Below, piece by piece: positions 6,478-13,426 of a stretch of 43,313 nt of DNA. A program made the position numbers and the translations under genes. The stretch comes from a virus: the IMG/VR virus record IMGVR_UViG_3300034272_000564, positions 1-43,313 of that record, one strand, 5' to 3'. Below the pieces are notes generated by a model. That model saw only the letters and a list, made by a program, of their open reading frames with translations, ran no database searches and was not told the DNA's origin. How positions within the stretch are numbered: the stretch's first letter is position 1; each line of letters opens with the position of its first letter.

Positions 6478-6990
6478 TTAGGCAGAAAGAATTTTAGATA
6501 GAGCGTTAATTGTTGCTGCAATTCTTCCGATATCACGCAATTGCTCTACTGAATATCCTTCTTCCTTTAATGTTTCATAATGCGCTTTCACACAAAAGTG
6601 ACACTTTCCAATAATTGAAGATGCCAAAGAGTAAGCTTCAAACTTAGCCTTTGTTGTTCCTCCATGCGATGTAATGGCATTCATTCTTAATTGTGCTGGA
6701 AGACCCTTAAGCGCTGGATCATCTGCCATCTCAATGAATGGGTACCATACATTGTTCTGAGCCATAATTGAACCAGCAGTAAGGGCTGCATTCTTTTCAA
6801 CTTCATCTGTTGCGCTTGCAACAATAAATGCAAGCAGCTTAGAGTTTCCAGTTGCAAAAGCTGCAGCAATTGACAAGTATGTCGCTTGCTCTGAATCAAT
6901 AGTTGACCTATTAATTACTGCATCAAGGTTTAGTTTAATGTCTTTTGCGTAGTCTGGAAGGGATTCTTTTAGCTGTTCTACCCATGACAT
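6478..6990 (-). CDS. ahpD: AhpD-family alkylhydroperoxidase (carboxymuconolactone decarboxylase fold)
   Basis: The 170-residue protein matches AhpD along its length. The catalytic relay is intact: Glu118, Cys130, Cys133 (CHFC) and His137, the same numbering as the M. tuberculosis enzyme. In actinobacteria AhpD re-reduces AhpC using electrons passed from dihydrolipoamide and also has weak peroxidase activity. The gene directly follows ahpC with a TAATG overlap (stop TAA 6992-6990, ATG 6990-6988), so the partners are translationally coupled. An AhpCD pair in a phage suggests acquisition from an actinobacterial host and a role in keeping infected cells free of peroxides or peroxynitrite. Confidence 0.92.
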   Translation of the reverse strand: MSWVEQLKESLPDYAKDIKLNLDAVINRSTIDSEQATYLSIAAAFATGNSKLLAFIVASATDEVEKNAALTAGSIMAQNNVWYPFIEMADDPALKGLPAQLRMNAITSHGGTTKAKFEAYSLASSIIGKCHFCVKAHYETLKEEGYSVEQLRDIGRIAATINALSKILSA

Positions 6991-7526
6991 TATAGAGTTT
7001 CTCCACCAAGGGATCTATTACAAGCACAGAGTTCGCCAGTCTGTAGTGCATCTAGGACACGAAGTGTCTCCTCTGGATTTCTCCCCACGTCTAGGTTATT
7101 GACTGTAACATGCTGAATGATGTTGTCTGGGTCTACAATAAATGTTGCACGGTATGTAACTCCAGAAGGGTGGTGTACGCCCAAATCGCTTGCAAGCTGG
7201 CGTCCTGTATCTGCAAATGACCATGAATTTGTCTTCTTTAAATCATCATGTGCATTACGCCATGCAATTTTACAGAATTCATTATCAACTGATCCAGTCA
7301 TAAGAACTGTATCACGGTCATTAAAATCATTTACTAGTGCATCATATGCAACAATTTCTGTTGGACAAACAAACGTAAAGTCCTTTGGATAGAATGCAAT
7401 CACTTTCCATTTGCCTGGAAAAGAATCTTGATTAATTACTTCAAATGAAGAGTCGTCATACGACAACGCTCCAGGTTTAACTCCAGTAACGGCAAAGCTA
7501 CCGAGCTTATCTCCTACAGTTTTCAT
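6990..7526 (-). CDS. ahpC: Alkyl hydroperoxide reductase C (2-Cys peroxiredoxin)
   Basis: The 178-residue peroxiredoxin has the peroxidatic Cys54 in DFTFVCPTE and C-terminal Cys167 and Cys169 in GELCACN, the three-cysteine pattern of actinobacterial AhpC. SVDNEFCKIAWRNAH and SGVTYRATFIVDP are also typical. The start is ATG at 7526 with AAGGAG four bases before it; an in-frame Met at 7664 exists only because the frame stays open through two tRNA genes and is not used. The enzyme reduces H2O2, alkyl peroxides and peroxynitrite in the cytosol and is recycled by AhpD, encoded next. The gene lies 32 bases after tRNA-Arg and is probably on the same transcript as the three upstream tRNAs. Confidence 0.96.
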   Translation of the reverse strand: MKTVGDKLGSFAVTGVKPGALSYDDSSFEVINQDSFPGKWKVIAFYPKDFTFVCPTEIVAYDALVNDFNDRDTVLMTGSVDNEFCKIAWRNAHDDLKKTNSWSFADTGRQLASDLGVHHPSGVTYRATFIVDPDNIIQHVTVNNLDVGRNPEETLRVLDALQTGELCACNRSLGGETL

Positions 7527-7558
7527 AGTTCTCCTTATATATAAGTGGGAATTCCCCG

Positions 7559-7630
7559 CACCCCTGGCTGGAATCGAACCAGCGACCAACAGATTAGAAG
7601 TCTGTTGCTCTTCCGCTGAGCTACAGAGGT
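7559..7630 (-). tRNA. tRNA-Arg (anticodon TCT)
   Basis: Acceptor ACCTCTG/CAGGGGT, D-stem GCTC/GAGC, anticodon stem ACAGA/TCTGT with loop CTTCTAA (anticodon TCT), T-arm GCTGG TTCGATT CCAGC, discriminator G. It reads AGA/AGG, codons favoured by this AT-rich genome over the usual actinobacterial CGN. CCA is not encoded. Confidence 0.93.
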
Positions 7631-7634
7631 ATCG

Positions 7635-7707
7635 CTGGGAATGCAGGCATCGATCCTGCGACATTCGAATTAACAGTTCGACGCTCTACCATCTGAGCTA
7701 ATTCCCA
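7635..7707 (-). tRNA. tRNA-Asn (anticodon GTT)
   Basis: Acceptor TGGGAAT/ATTCCCA (7 perfect pairs), D-stem GCTC/GAGC, anticodon stem TCGAA/TTCGA with loop CTGTTAA (anticodon GTT), T-stem GCAGG/CCTGC, discriminator G. The T-loop reads ATCGATG, so the nearly invariant T54 is A, which would disturb the T54-A58 pair. It lies four bases from tRNA-Arg and tRNA-CAT on either side. Confidence 0.92.
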
Positions 7708-7711
7708 CTAG

Positions 7712-7785
7712 TGTGCCAGGTAGGACTTGAACCTACGATTACCGAATTATGAGTTCGGGGCTTTAACCAACTAAGCTACTGGCAC
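7712..7785 (-). tRNA. tRNA with CAT anticodon (elongator Met or lysidine Ile)
   Basis: Acceptor GTGCCAG/CTGGCAC is fully paired, including position 1-72, which rules out an initiator tRNA. The D-stem is GCTT/AAGC, the anticodon stem CCGAA/TTCGG with loop CTCATAA, the T-arm GTAGG TTCAAGT CCTAC, discriminator A. Sequence alone does not separate elongator Met from Ile (k2CAU). It is the first gene after a consensus promoter. Confidence 0.92.
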
Positions 7786-7798
7786 TTTACTTTTTTAT

Positions 7799-7827
7799 AT
7801 TATATAAAAACTATACGGATTTGTCAA
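7799..7827 (-). promoter_or_regulatory. Consensus promoter for the tRNA-ahpC-ahpD unit
   Basis: A perfect TTGACA (7827-7822) is separated by 17 bases from a perfect TATAAT (7804-7799) on the minus strand. The predicted start near 7792 lies about seven bases before tRNA-CAT. The -35 lies in the last codons of the upstream small gene. No terminator is seen before ahpD, so three tRNAs, ahpC and ahpD can form one transcript. Confidence 0.85.
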
Positions 7828-8047
7828 TGGATTGCTCTACTATTTGTTGTACATATTCCGAAAAGTGTTTTCTTATTGAACCCATTGGTCTTGATCCGTA
7901 GGACTCCCATATTCTTTTATATTCTACTACATTATAAAATGTTGTGGGACACATTATTATATTGTTATATTCTTTCATTACAGTGGGAAGCGGAACATGT
8001 TTACCGCAACACTTACATTCTTTTGCCATTTCTTGATATTCGCTCAT
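7811..8047 (-). CDS. Small cysteine-cluster protein, unknown function
   Basis: This 78-residue protein follows the large terminase gene with an ATGA overlap (ATG at 8047). Its N-terminal CKCCGKHVPLP and a later MCPTTF suggest one zinc site (CxCC plus a lone Cys), and it then becomes charged and helical (VEYKRIWESYGSRPMGSIRKHF). I recognise no family. The position after TerL suggests a late or packaging-associated role, but that is only context. The last codons contain the -35 of the tRNA/ahpC promoter. Confidence 0.7.
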   Translation of the reverse strand: MSEYQEMAKECKCCGKHVPLPTVMKEYNNIIMCPTTFYNVVEYKRIWESYGSRPMGSIRKHFSEYVQQIVEQSIDKSV

Positions 8048-9846
8048 ATTATTTGCATCCTGTCCATTGCGTCTTTTAAGTTTTCTGGCATTCTAGGAGC
8101 CCTAATCATATTGTATGAGCTGGTTTCTCCGTCTGCCTCTGTTCCAAAGTCATTGTCGTAGCTCATTGATTCATATGTATGTATCTTTATCTCTTGATTA
8201 TTATCAAATCTGGTTCTGCTGATTGAATTAAATATTGCTCCACAAGTAGCATCTGCTAAGTCTTTTGAACCTTTTCGTGGGTGGTCTACCTTATCTCTCA
8301 TAATTCTAAGTTGGCAAAGTTCGTCTATAAGTAAAGGTATGTGTGGTCCTATTAGTCTTTCTTCAGCTACAATCATGGCCATATCATCATAATGTTTTTT
8401 AGCGACAGACAGAATCTCTGTATTGATGCCATATTGTTTTAGTTGTTGCATCATATCATGAGAGTTCCATCTGTCAAAGGTACATACTGCTATGTTAAAT
8501 CCCCTTGTTTTAAGAGATAGAATATAATCTTTTACTTCAGTAAAATCTACCGACTTATCTGGTGTCGGGGTCCAGTACCTAACCGCATCTACTTCTACAA
8601 TAGGCGCTGGCTGTGAGTAGGTGTCTGTTACCTTTACATTTACCCACTTGTTAACGTGAGCCATTGTAACTGCACAGTGGTCATGTTTTTGTGCTAAGTC
8701 TACGTGTATATAGTATTTTTTATCTGGGTCTGGCAGAAACCACTCTTCAAGTCTACCAAAATTATCTACTGCAATTTGCCCAACATTAAATGCCTTTTCT
8801 ACTTTTTCTCTTGACTTAAAAAATGCATCAATCGCATCAGGTGGCATACAGGCAAATCTTGAAAGAGCGTCTGTGGGATTTGTAAAAAATGCTGTTTTAA
8901 AATCATCAATTTTTCTGACTGGGTTGATCTCCCAGGTCGGACGTTTAATTGCATATACTTTAGGTATTTTATAAGATATGATGTGATCCTCTTCCCACTG
9001 TATTTCAAACTCATTGCCTGCCGTTCCATCTGGAATCTCCTCGTACATCTTAAACTTATGCTCTCTGATTACAGTTTCTTTTTCTCCTATAACTGCATCA
9101 TATCTCTGCTGTATGTAATCGTTTTTAAATCTGGGAAAAGATAGCAATATTACTTTACCAAAATCTGGAAAGCGGGAGTCTACTGAAGCCCTATACATAT
9201 CGTATACAGCGCTGCCTGTTTTTGCTTGATCATGACCTGTAGTATTTTCAATTGCAAAACCAGAAATTTCATCTAGGATAACAACTATAACGTTGTACCC
9301 CTCCCAAGCTTCTCTTTCCGAGTGTCCTGAGTGTACAGTGATTGCTTTGCTAAATTGAATTTCAGAAGCCTTTGAATAATATTTACCTATAAACCAAGGA
9401 GACTTTTCAATTCTGCTTTTAAATCCCTTAAAAAAAACATTGTTTGCTTGCTGGGAGTTGATTGCAATGTTAATAATATCTATAGAGTCTCCTGGAGGTT
9501 TACCATAATAAGTTGCAGGATCTTTTAGGCATAATAGTAAATATACTATATATGCAACCGCAATAGTTGAGCAATAATCTTTACCAGAACCTTTTCCTAG
9601 TTGAGCTACAACCTCATTTGCTGTTTGCTTAAATCTAATTGCACCCTCTTCGTCTCCAAACAATTTTTTTAATGTAGACTCTTTATATATCTGAGAGCTT
9701 TTTTCTATTAGCACATACTGATATTCAGACAAAGGAGGAAGCCCTAAATAATTTGGATCATTTACAAATGTTCTAAGATCTACTGGCTTTTCCTCAAACT
9801 CTTCGCCATCTAAAATATCAATTAAATCAGAAAAATCAAATGACAT
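8044..9846 (-). CDS. Terminase large subunit (TerL)
   Basis: The 600-residue protein has the two TerL domains. The ATPase has Walker A GKGSGKD at 84-90 and Walker B VIVVILDE with Asp192-Glu193. The nuclease has Asp383 (YYIHVDLAQ), Asp458 (AVCTFDRW) and Asp532 (KDLADATCG), the RNase H-like acidic triad. It powers DNA translocation into the procapsid and cuts the concatemer. It starts with a TAATG overlap after an oxygenase gene and ends with an ATGA overlap into the next small gene. It is of the type seen in actinobacteriophages. Its location far from the tail module and next to a stress/tRNA island is unusual. Confidence 0.95.
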   Translation of the reverse strand: MSFDFSDLIDILDGEEFEEKPVDLRTFVNDPNYLGLPPLSEYQYVLIEKSSQIYKESTLKKLFGDEEGAIRFKQTANEVVAQLGKGSGKDYCSTIAVAYIVYLLLCLKDPATYYGKPPGDSIDIINIAINSQQANNVFFKGFKSRIEKSPWFIGKYYSKASEIQFSKAITVHSGHSEREAWEGYNVIVVILDEISGFAIENTTGHDQAKTGSAVYDMYRASVDSRFPDFGKVILLSFPRFKNDYIQQRYDAVIGEKETVIREHKFKMYEEIPDGTAGNEFEIQWEEDHIISYKIPKVYAIKRPTWEINPVRKIDDFKTAFFTNPTDALSRFACMPPDAIDAFFKSREKVEKAFNVGQIAVDNFGRLEEWFLPDPDKKYYIHVDLAQKHDHCAVTMAHVNKWVNVKVTDTYSQPAPIVEVDAVRYWTPTPDKSVDFTEVKDYILSLKTRGFNIAVCTFDRWNSHDMMQQLKQYGINTEILSVAKKHYDDMAMIVAEERLIGPHIPLLIDELCQLRIMRDKVDHPRKGSKDLADATCGAIFNSISRTRFDNNQEIKIHTYESMSYDNDFGTEADGETSSYNMIRAPRMPENLKDAMDRMQII

Positions 9847-10433
9847 TATACGACCTTTGGAACTTTTATGTAGTTAAATAAATTATTTGAATGAGAGTAT
9901 CTAACATCACTCTTTAATTCGTTTACTCCGTGAAGGCAATGTTCATCTGAGCTGTGAATTACCAGGTCTCCCCTTTTAGGTTGATATTCTATTTTTTGAT
10001 TTGGGTAAAACAAGCAGCCGCCAGCAAAATCATTAAAATACATTACGAGTCCCCATACATTATTTTTTTCTAATGTGTACTCTTGTCCTTCAACATAACT
10101 TTTGCTTGCATTTCTTATGTCTAAAAAATCATGATTGTCTGAATGTAGTCCCCAGGTTGCACCTTTTTTCATTCTTACAATGCTAATGTTATCTCCCAAA
10201 TAAATTCCATCTTCTAGTTTGTCCGACAGTCTTTTTTTAATGGGAACCAGCTGGTCTAAAGATCTGTTTGATGTCTTGTGGCCTTCTCCAGGTGTGCCAA
10301 ATCTTCCCATCCACTCATCTTCTAGCATAGACTCTGCAATGTTTATAATAGAATTGCACTCATCATCGGTAACAAAATTATGATATACATATATATCATC
10401 GCCTAGTTTCTCAAAACCATCTTTATTGAACAT
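9846..10433 (-). CDS. 2OG-Fe(II) oxygenase (P4H-like) between the terminase genes
   Basis: The 195-residue protein has a P4H-like core: YHNFVTDDECNSIINIAE, then GLHSDNHD with iron ligands His97 and Asp99, LVMYFNDFAGGCLFYP, KRGDLVIHSSDEHCLHGV with His168, and Arg178 (DVRY) for 2-oxoglutarate. It overlaps the end of the TerS-like gene by 11 bases and touches terL by TAATG, so it is tightly coupled to packaging genes. Similar oxygenases near terminases occur in some phages, but the substrate (capsid, DNA or host protein) is unknown. Confidence 0.85.
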   Translation of the reverse strand: MFNKDGFEKLGDDIYVYHNFVTDDECNSIINIAESMLEDEWMGRFGTPGEGHKTSNRSLDQLVPIKKRLSDKLEDGIYLGDNISIVRMKKGATWGLHSDNHDFLDIRNASKSYVEGQEYTLEKNNVWGLVMYFNDFAGGCLFYPNQKIEYQPKRGDLVIHSSDEHCLHGVNELKSDVRYSHSNNLFNYIKVPKVV

Positions 10434-10968
10434 TGGTTATGACTTCCGTATCTATATAAACTGGTTCAACTATACCAGTAATTTGAGATAATCTTTTTGC
10501 AACATCCATTTTACACTTAGGGCAGCCCGCTGTAACCTCTTTTAGGATACCAACAAGTATTTCTTGCTTTCTTTCTGTCTCGGCAATCTGTGAAGCAATT
10601 TCAGTATTTTCTAAAACACCAACAGACTGTAGCATGGCAATTCTTTTTGTTTCTATGTCCGCTATAAGTTTTAACGCTCCCGCTTTAACGCTGAGCTGTC
10701 CTTGGGTGTCTGCATCCTCTACGGTCTTCCATGCTTCTTTAATAAGCATTGCGTAGTGTTGATCGGCTCCAGATATTGCTTCTCTGGCACGATCACGAAT
10801 ATTGCTGTCATTATGTACAACACCCTTCCACTCATCAATAAACTCAAGGACTTCTTTTCTAGAATAACCAGTAAGTGTGGCTATTTGTGTTGCAGAGTTG
10901 CCCTTTAATAACTCTTCTACGACCTTGTTCATTCGGTCAAAATGTACTGCTGGCTCTATATCGCTCAT
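10423..10968 (-). CDS. Terminase small subunit-like protein (TerS)
   Basis: The 181-residue protein starts with a helix-turn-helix (LLKGNSATQIATLTGYSRKEVLEFI, about residues 20-45), followed by long amphipathic helices (REAISGADQHYAMLIKEAW and ETKRIAMLQSVGVLENTEIASQIAETERK), as expected of a DNA-binding, ring-forming TerS. A CPKC pair near the C-terminus is unusual. Location one gene before terL supports the assignment. The ATG at 10968 lies exactly six bases after a TATAAT, so the mRNA is probably leaderless. Confidence 0.72.
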   Translation of the reverse strand: MSDIEPAVHFDRMNKVVEELLKGNSATQIATLTGYSRKEVLEFIDEWKGVVHNDSNIRDRAREAISGADQHYAMLIKEAWKTVEDADTQGQLSVKAGALKLIADIETKRIAMLQSVGVLENTEIASQIAETERKQEILVGILKEVTAGCPKCKMDVAKRLSQITGIVEPVYIDTEVITNVQ

Positions 10969-10974
10969 GTAATT

Positions 10975-11003
10975 ATTATACTTCTAGTCGACTGAAATAG
11001 CAA
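10975..11003 (-). promoter_or_regulatory. Promoter of the terminase operon (leaderless)
   Basis: TTGCTA (11003-10998) and TATAAT (10980-10975) are 17 bases apart. The -10 ends six bases before the terS ATG, so transcript and coding region should start together. The promoter overlaps the last codons of the upstream gene. Confidence 0.6.
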
Positions 11004-11328
11004 CCTGAGACATTGCAATACGCAAAAGAATAAGGTATCCGATCAAATCGTCTATATCGTTGTCCCCTGCAAAACCTTGCGAGTTTTTAATTCTATTTAA
11101 TTTATCATCAATACGAACTTTTAATTGTTCTACGGAATCTGACTGGGCAAACAGTCTCATTGGGTTTAGGGCAGAGTCACCATAAGAAACATTTTTTTTA
11201 ATTAGCATTTCTGCGACCTCTAGACACTCTCTAATAATTTTTTGTCCAGATGGAGCTTCTGTTGCTATTAACTGTAGGTCTGTTACCCAAGATTGATACC
11301 CGCCGCTTTTATTAGGATAATCTGTCAT
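10984..11328 (-). CDS. Nmad1/DUF1599-like small helical protein
   Basis: With ATG at 11328 the product has 114 residues (MTDYPNKSGG...). The region AEMLIKKNVSYGDSALNP, followed by KVRIDDKLNRIKNS and DDLIGYLILLRIAM, matches the YGxS ... KxxRI ... DxxxDxxxYxxL pattern of the nucleotide-modification-associated domain 1 (DUF1599) family often found in phages near nucleotide metabolism genes. The ATG overlaps the stop of a 48-codon HTH gene (ATGA). The longer frame to 11391 is rejected because that DNA codes for the HTH protein in another frame. The role is unknown. Confidence 0.6.
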   Translation of the reverse strand: MTDYPNKSGGYQSWVTDLQLIATEAPSGQKIIRECLEVAEMLIKKNVSYGDSALNPMRLFAQSDSVEQLKVRIDDKLNRIKNSQGFAGDNDIDDLIGYLILLRIAMSQVAISVD

Positions 11329-11471
11329 TTTTTTCTTAACAATCCAAACTCTTGTAAATATCTCTGTATAGTCATAGCAGAGACACCGCACTCTTTACCT
11401 ATTTCTGTAACTGTTTTCTTTTGTACTACATATCTTCTGTAGAGCCAGTCTTTACTCTGATATAGCTTCAT
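11325..11471 (-). CDS. 48-residue helix-turn-helix protein
   Basis: A short gene fills the gap between the RuvC-like and DUF1599-like genes and overlaps both by ATGA, the pattern of real genes here. The product starts MKLYQSKDWLYRRYVVQKKT and continues TVTEIGKECGVSAMTIQRYLQEFGLL, a classic HTH of the homeodomain/recombinase-like type often seen fused to phage HNH enzymes. Here it stands alone. It may be a small DNA-binding regulator, or guide the neighbouring resolvase to DNA (inference). Confidence 0.8.
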   Translation of the reverse strand: MKLYQSKDWLYRRYVVQKKTVTEIGKECGVSAMTIQRYLQEFGLLRKK

Positions 11472-12034
11472 CGTTTAGTAAGCACCTGGTTACTATAATG
11501 TGCAATACCAAAGCTATCTGCAACATCAAAATCCACAATTTGTAAACCATATTTCTTATTAAAGTAGTCAGCAGTTCTTTGCTTCCTCATATTTCTTAAT
11601 TGATTCTTATACCAAGACTCTGCATAACCTGGGTTTGCCAACCTTATTGCAGACTTCTCATCTTTTGTAGGATTTTTGTTACCAATGTACGCCTGCCAAG
11701 CGGAAGGGCTAATTGTAATAACCTTAGCACCAGTAGACATAAGCTCAGCAATAACAACTCCATAGACATATGATAATTTTATCACAGCATCAGGTGATCT
11801 GACAAGTATGGCTCCTTCTACAACAATATAATCACTCTTTAATTCTTCTAACATGACCGACATTTTGTTTTTTGCATCATATATTTTTTCATAGATATCT
11901 TCTCCAACAAGATTAATCTTTCCCCATTTTAAAGGAACATCATCTTCCATTAAACAAAAAGCTATAGAGCTTGTAGATGCATCTATACCAAGTACCCTAT
12001 TCGCTTTAGTTTTAATAAGGCTAGCTAATTTCAT
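11468..12034 (-). CDS. RuvC-like Holliday junction resolvase
   Basis: The 188-residue protein has the RNase H fold of RuvC: RVLGIDASTSS with Asp18, YIVVEGA with Glu73, and FDVADSFGIAHY with Asp170 and Asp173 as catalytic acids. A basic segment KNQLRNMRKQRTADYFNKKYG lies before the last motif. It probably resolves branched DNA during replication and before packaging. It overlaps the upstream zinc-finger gene by 14 bases and the downstream HTH gene by ATGA. Confidence 0.85.
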   Translation of the reverse strand: MKLASLIKTKANRVLGIDASTSSIAFCLMEDDVPLKWGKINLVGEDIYEKIYDAKNKMSVMLEELKSDYIVVEGAILVRSPDAVIKLSYVYGVVIAELMSTGAKVITISPSAWQAYIGNKNPTKDEKSAIRLANPGYAESWYKNQLRNMRKQRTADYFNKKYGLQIVDFDVADSFGIAHYSNQVLTKR

Positions 12035-12299
12035 CTATGATCTCCGAAATTAAATTTTTTGTTTTCTTATGATTTACTCTTTGACAAGATGAACATATGT
12101 TTTCTGAGTTATACCTACTAAGAACTGCTTTACATTTTTTACAGTATCTTAGTGCTCCATTTTTAATAGCTTTCTTTTCATAATATTTTTCCATAATTCT
12201 TTTATTAGTTGCAACTCTGCAACACTCATCGGAACAATATTTTTGATTATGGGTTTTAGCATCAAACTCTTTTTTGCATTCTAAATTTATACATATCAT
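12021..12299 (-). CDS. Double zinc-finger protein, unknown function
   Basis: This 92-residue Lys-rich protein has two metal sites: CINLEC with YCSDEC (residues 3-26), resembling the small zinc ribbon beside phage HNH and MYND-like fingers, and YCKKCK with CSSC (about 53-72). DNA or RNA binding is likely. It lies between the Cas4-like nuclease (ATGA overlap) and the RuvC-like gene (14-base overlap), so a recombination accessory role is plausible but unproven. Confidence 0.8.
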   Translation of the reverse strand: MICINLECKKEFDAKTHNQKYCSDECCRVATNKRIMEKYYEKKAIKNGALRYCKKCKAVLSRYNSENICSSCQRVNHKKTKNLISEIIDEIS

Positions 12300-13087
12300 A
12301 AAATTGGAACCTCATACAGCTCAATTTGAACAGTTCCCAGTGGGGTGTCTTTACTGTAACATTCTTTTTTAATTGGGCAATATGTACACGGCATCTTTGA
12401 CTTGGTTGCCCCTGCGGGTCTCATTGGAATGTCTCCATCCTTAAAGTTGTCATATACCTCTTGCATCCAAAGGAATGCGTCTTCAATGATCTTTTTGTTT
12501 TTATCATTCATTGAAATAGGAATAATTAAAATCTCTTGAGTATTTTTATTTTCATACAAGAAGAATCCCTCTTTAGCATTCTTTAATTTCATGTATGTAA
12601 GTAGCTGTAGCATATGGTTTGCAGATGACTTCATTTCTGACTGTCTTGTGTCCCAAACCTCTTGCTTTGCCGTTTTAATTTCTCCAATTACAGTCTCGCC
12701 GTCATACTCCATAATTAAGTCAATAAATCCACGAATGGGAGGATACTCATTAATAATCTCCTCTTCCTCGGCTCTCCACTCTGGCATTGTCTTGATAAGC
12801 TTTTGAAGTCTTTCATGAGCCTGAGTTCCTTGAGCCATATTGGCAACCGCAACGGCGTCATTATCGTCAATAAAAACTGCTCCAGAGAATGCCATATACC
12901 AGTATCTAGGACATTTACCGTGCCCATATCCCAAACTGCTTGGACTAAATGTTTTTTTTGTCATTTCACCATCTGCTCTTTTTGTATTTCGGTATGACTC
13001 GTCCAATAGATTTGCAAACTTTTCTGGATCAAAGTGTTTTCCAGTATGTTTTTTAAATTTAAGGTTCTTTACAATATCTCTAGCCAT
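12296..13087 (-). CDS. Cas4/RecB-like PD-(D/E)XK exonuclease with Fe-S cluster
   Basis: The 263-residue protein carries a RecB-type nuclease core: His91 (QAHERLQ), Asp123 (GFIDLIMEYD) and Glu136-x-Lys138 (IGEIKT), the GxxD and ExK motifs, plus a QLLTYM motif. Four cysteines, Cys59 (KCPRYWY), Cys234, Cys237 and Cys243 (CTYCPIKKEC), are placed as in Cas4 and AddB [4Fe-4S] domains. There is no CRISPR array or cas gene nearby; phage homologues act in recombination or end processing. The gene is in line with RecA, the RuvC-like resolvase and other nucleases. Confidence 0.87.
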   Translation of the reverse strand: MARDIVKNLKFKKHTGKHFDPEKFANLLDESYRNTKRADGEMTKKTFSPSSLGYGHGKCPRYWYMAFSGAVFIDDNDAVAVANMAQGTQAHERLQKLIKTMPEWRAEEEEIINEYPPIRGFIDLIMEYDGETVIGEIKTAKQEVWDTRQSEMKSSANHMLQLLTYMKLKNAKEGFFLYENKNTQEILIIPISMNDKNKKIIEDAFLWMQEVYDNFKDGDIPMRPAGATKSKMPCTYCPIKKECYSKDTPLGTVQIELYEVPIL

Positions 13088-13426
13088 TTATGAATTATAC
13101 CTAACGACATACTTAAGTGCATCTACAAGTTTGTCTATGGACTCCTTTACTGAATAGTAAACGTTTTTCTTGTTATTATTAACCGTTCCAGCTTTGTCCT
13201 TGGCAATAGTTGAATATACTGAAGACATGACTGCAAATTTAGTAGACATTGCTTGAAGCTCCATGATTAGCATAGGGGCTTTGGCAGAAGGAACATCTGG
13301 GTTCATTAATAGCTTTACTACTATGGCTAACGCTTTATCTAAATGCTCGTCTTTCATAAAGTCATGCAAGTCATTAAACTCTGTTATATCACTAATTAAT
13401 TGAAGTGTGTTTCTATCTTCTGTCAT
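13088..13426 (-). CDS. Conserved-looking helical protein, unknown function
   Basis: The 112-residue protein is predicted to be nearly all helical (FNDLHDFMKDEHLDKALAIVVKLL, then APMLIMELQAMSTKFAVMSSVY) and acidic at the N-terminus, with a polar KAGTVNNNKKN linker before a last helix. I recognise no family. It ends directly against the start of the Cas4-like gene (TAA followed by ATG) and overlaps a 34-residue membrane gene at its own start. It may be an accessory to recombination, by context only. Confidence 0.72.
   Translation of the reverse strand: MTEDRNTLQLISDITEFNDLHDFMKDEHLDKALAIVVKLLMNPDVPSAKAPMLIMELQAMSTKFAVMSSVYSTIAKDKAGTVNNNKKNVYYSVKESIDKLVDALKYVVRYNS

Noticed and set aside
7527-7664. 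N-terminal extension of AhpC to a Met at 7664
   Set aside because: This DNA is tRNA-Arg and part of tRNA-Asn; the ATG at 7526 has a good ribosome binding site and gives the normal AhpC length.
11329-11391. Longer DUF1599-like product starting at 11391
   Set aside because: That stretch codes in another frame for the HTH protein, whose stop overlaps the ATG at 11328.
12296-13087. Part of a phage CRISPR-Cas locus
   Set aside because: Cas4-like nuclease stands alone; no repeats or other cas genes are present in the window.
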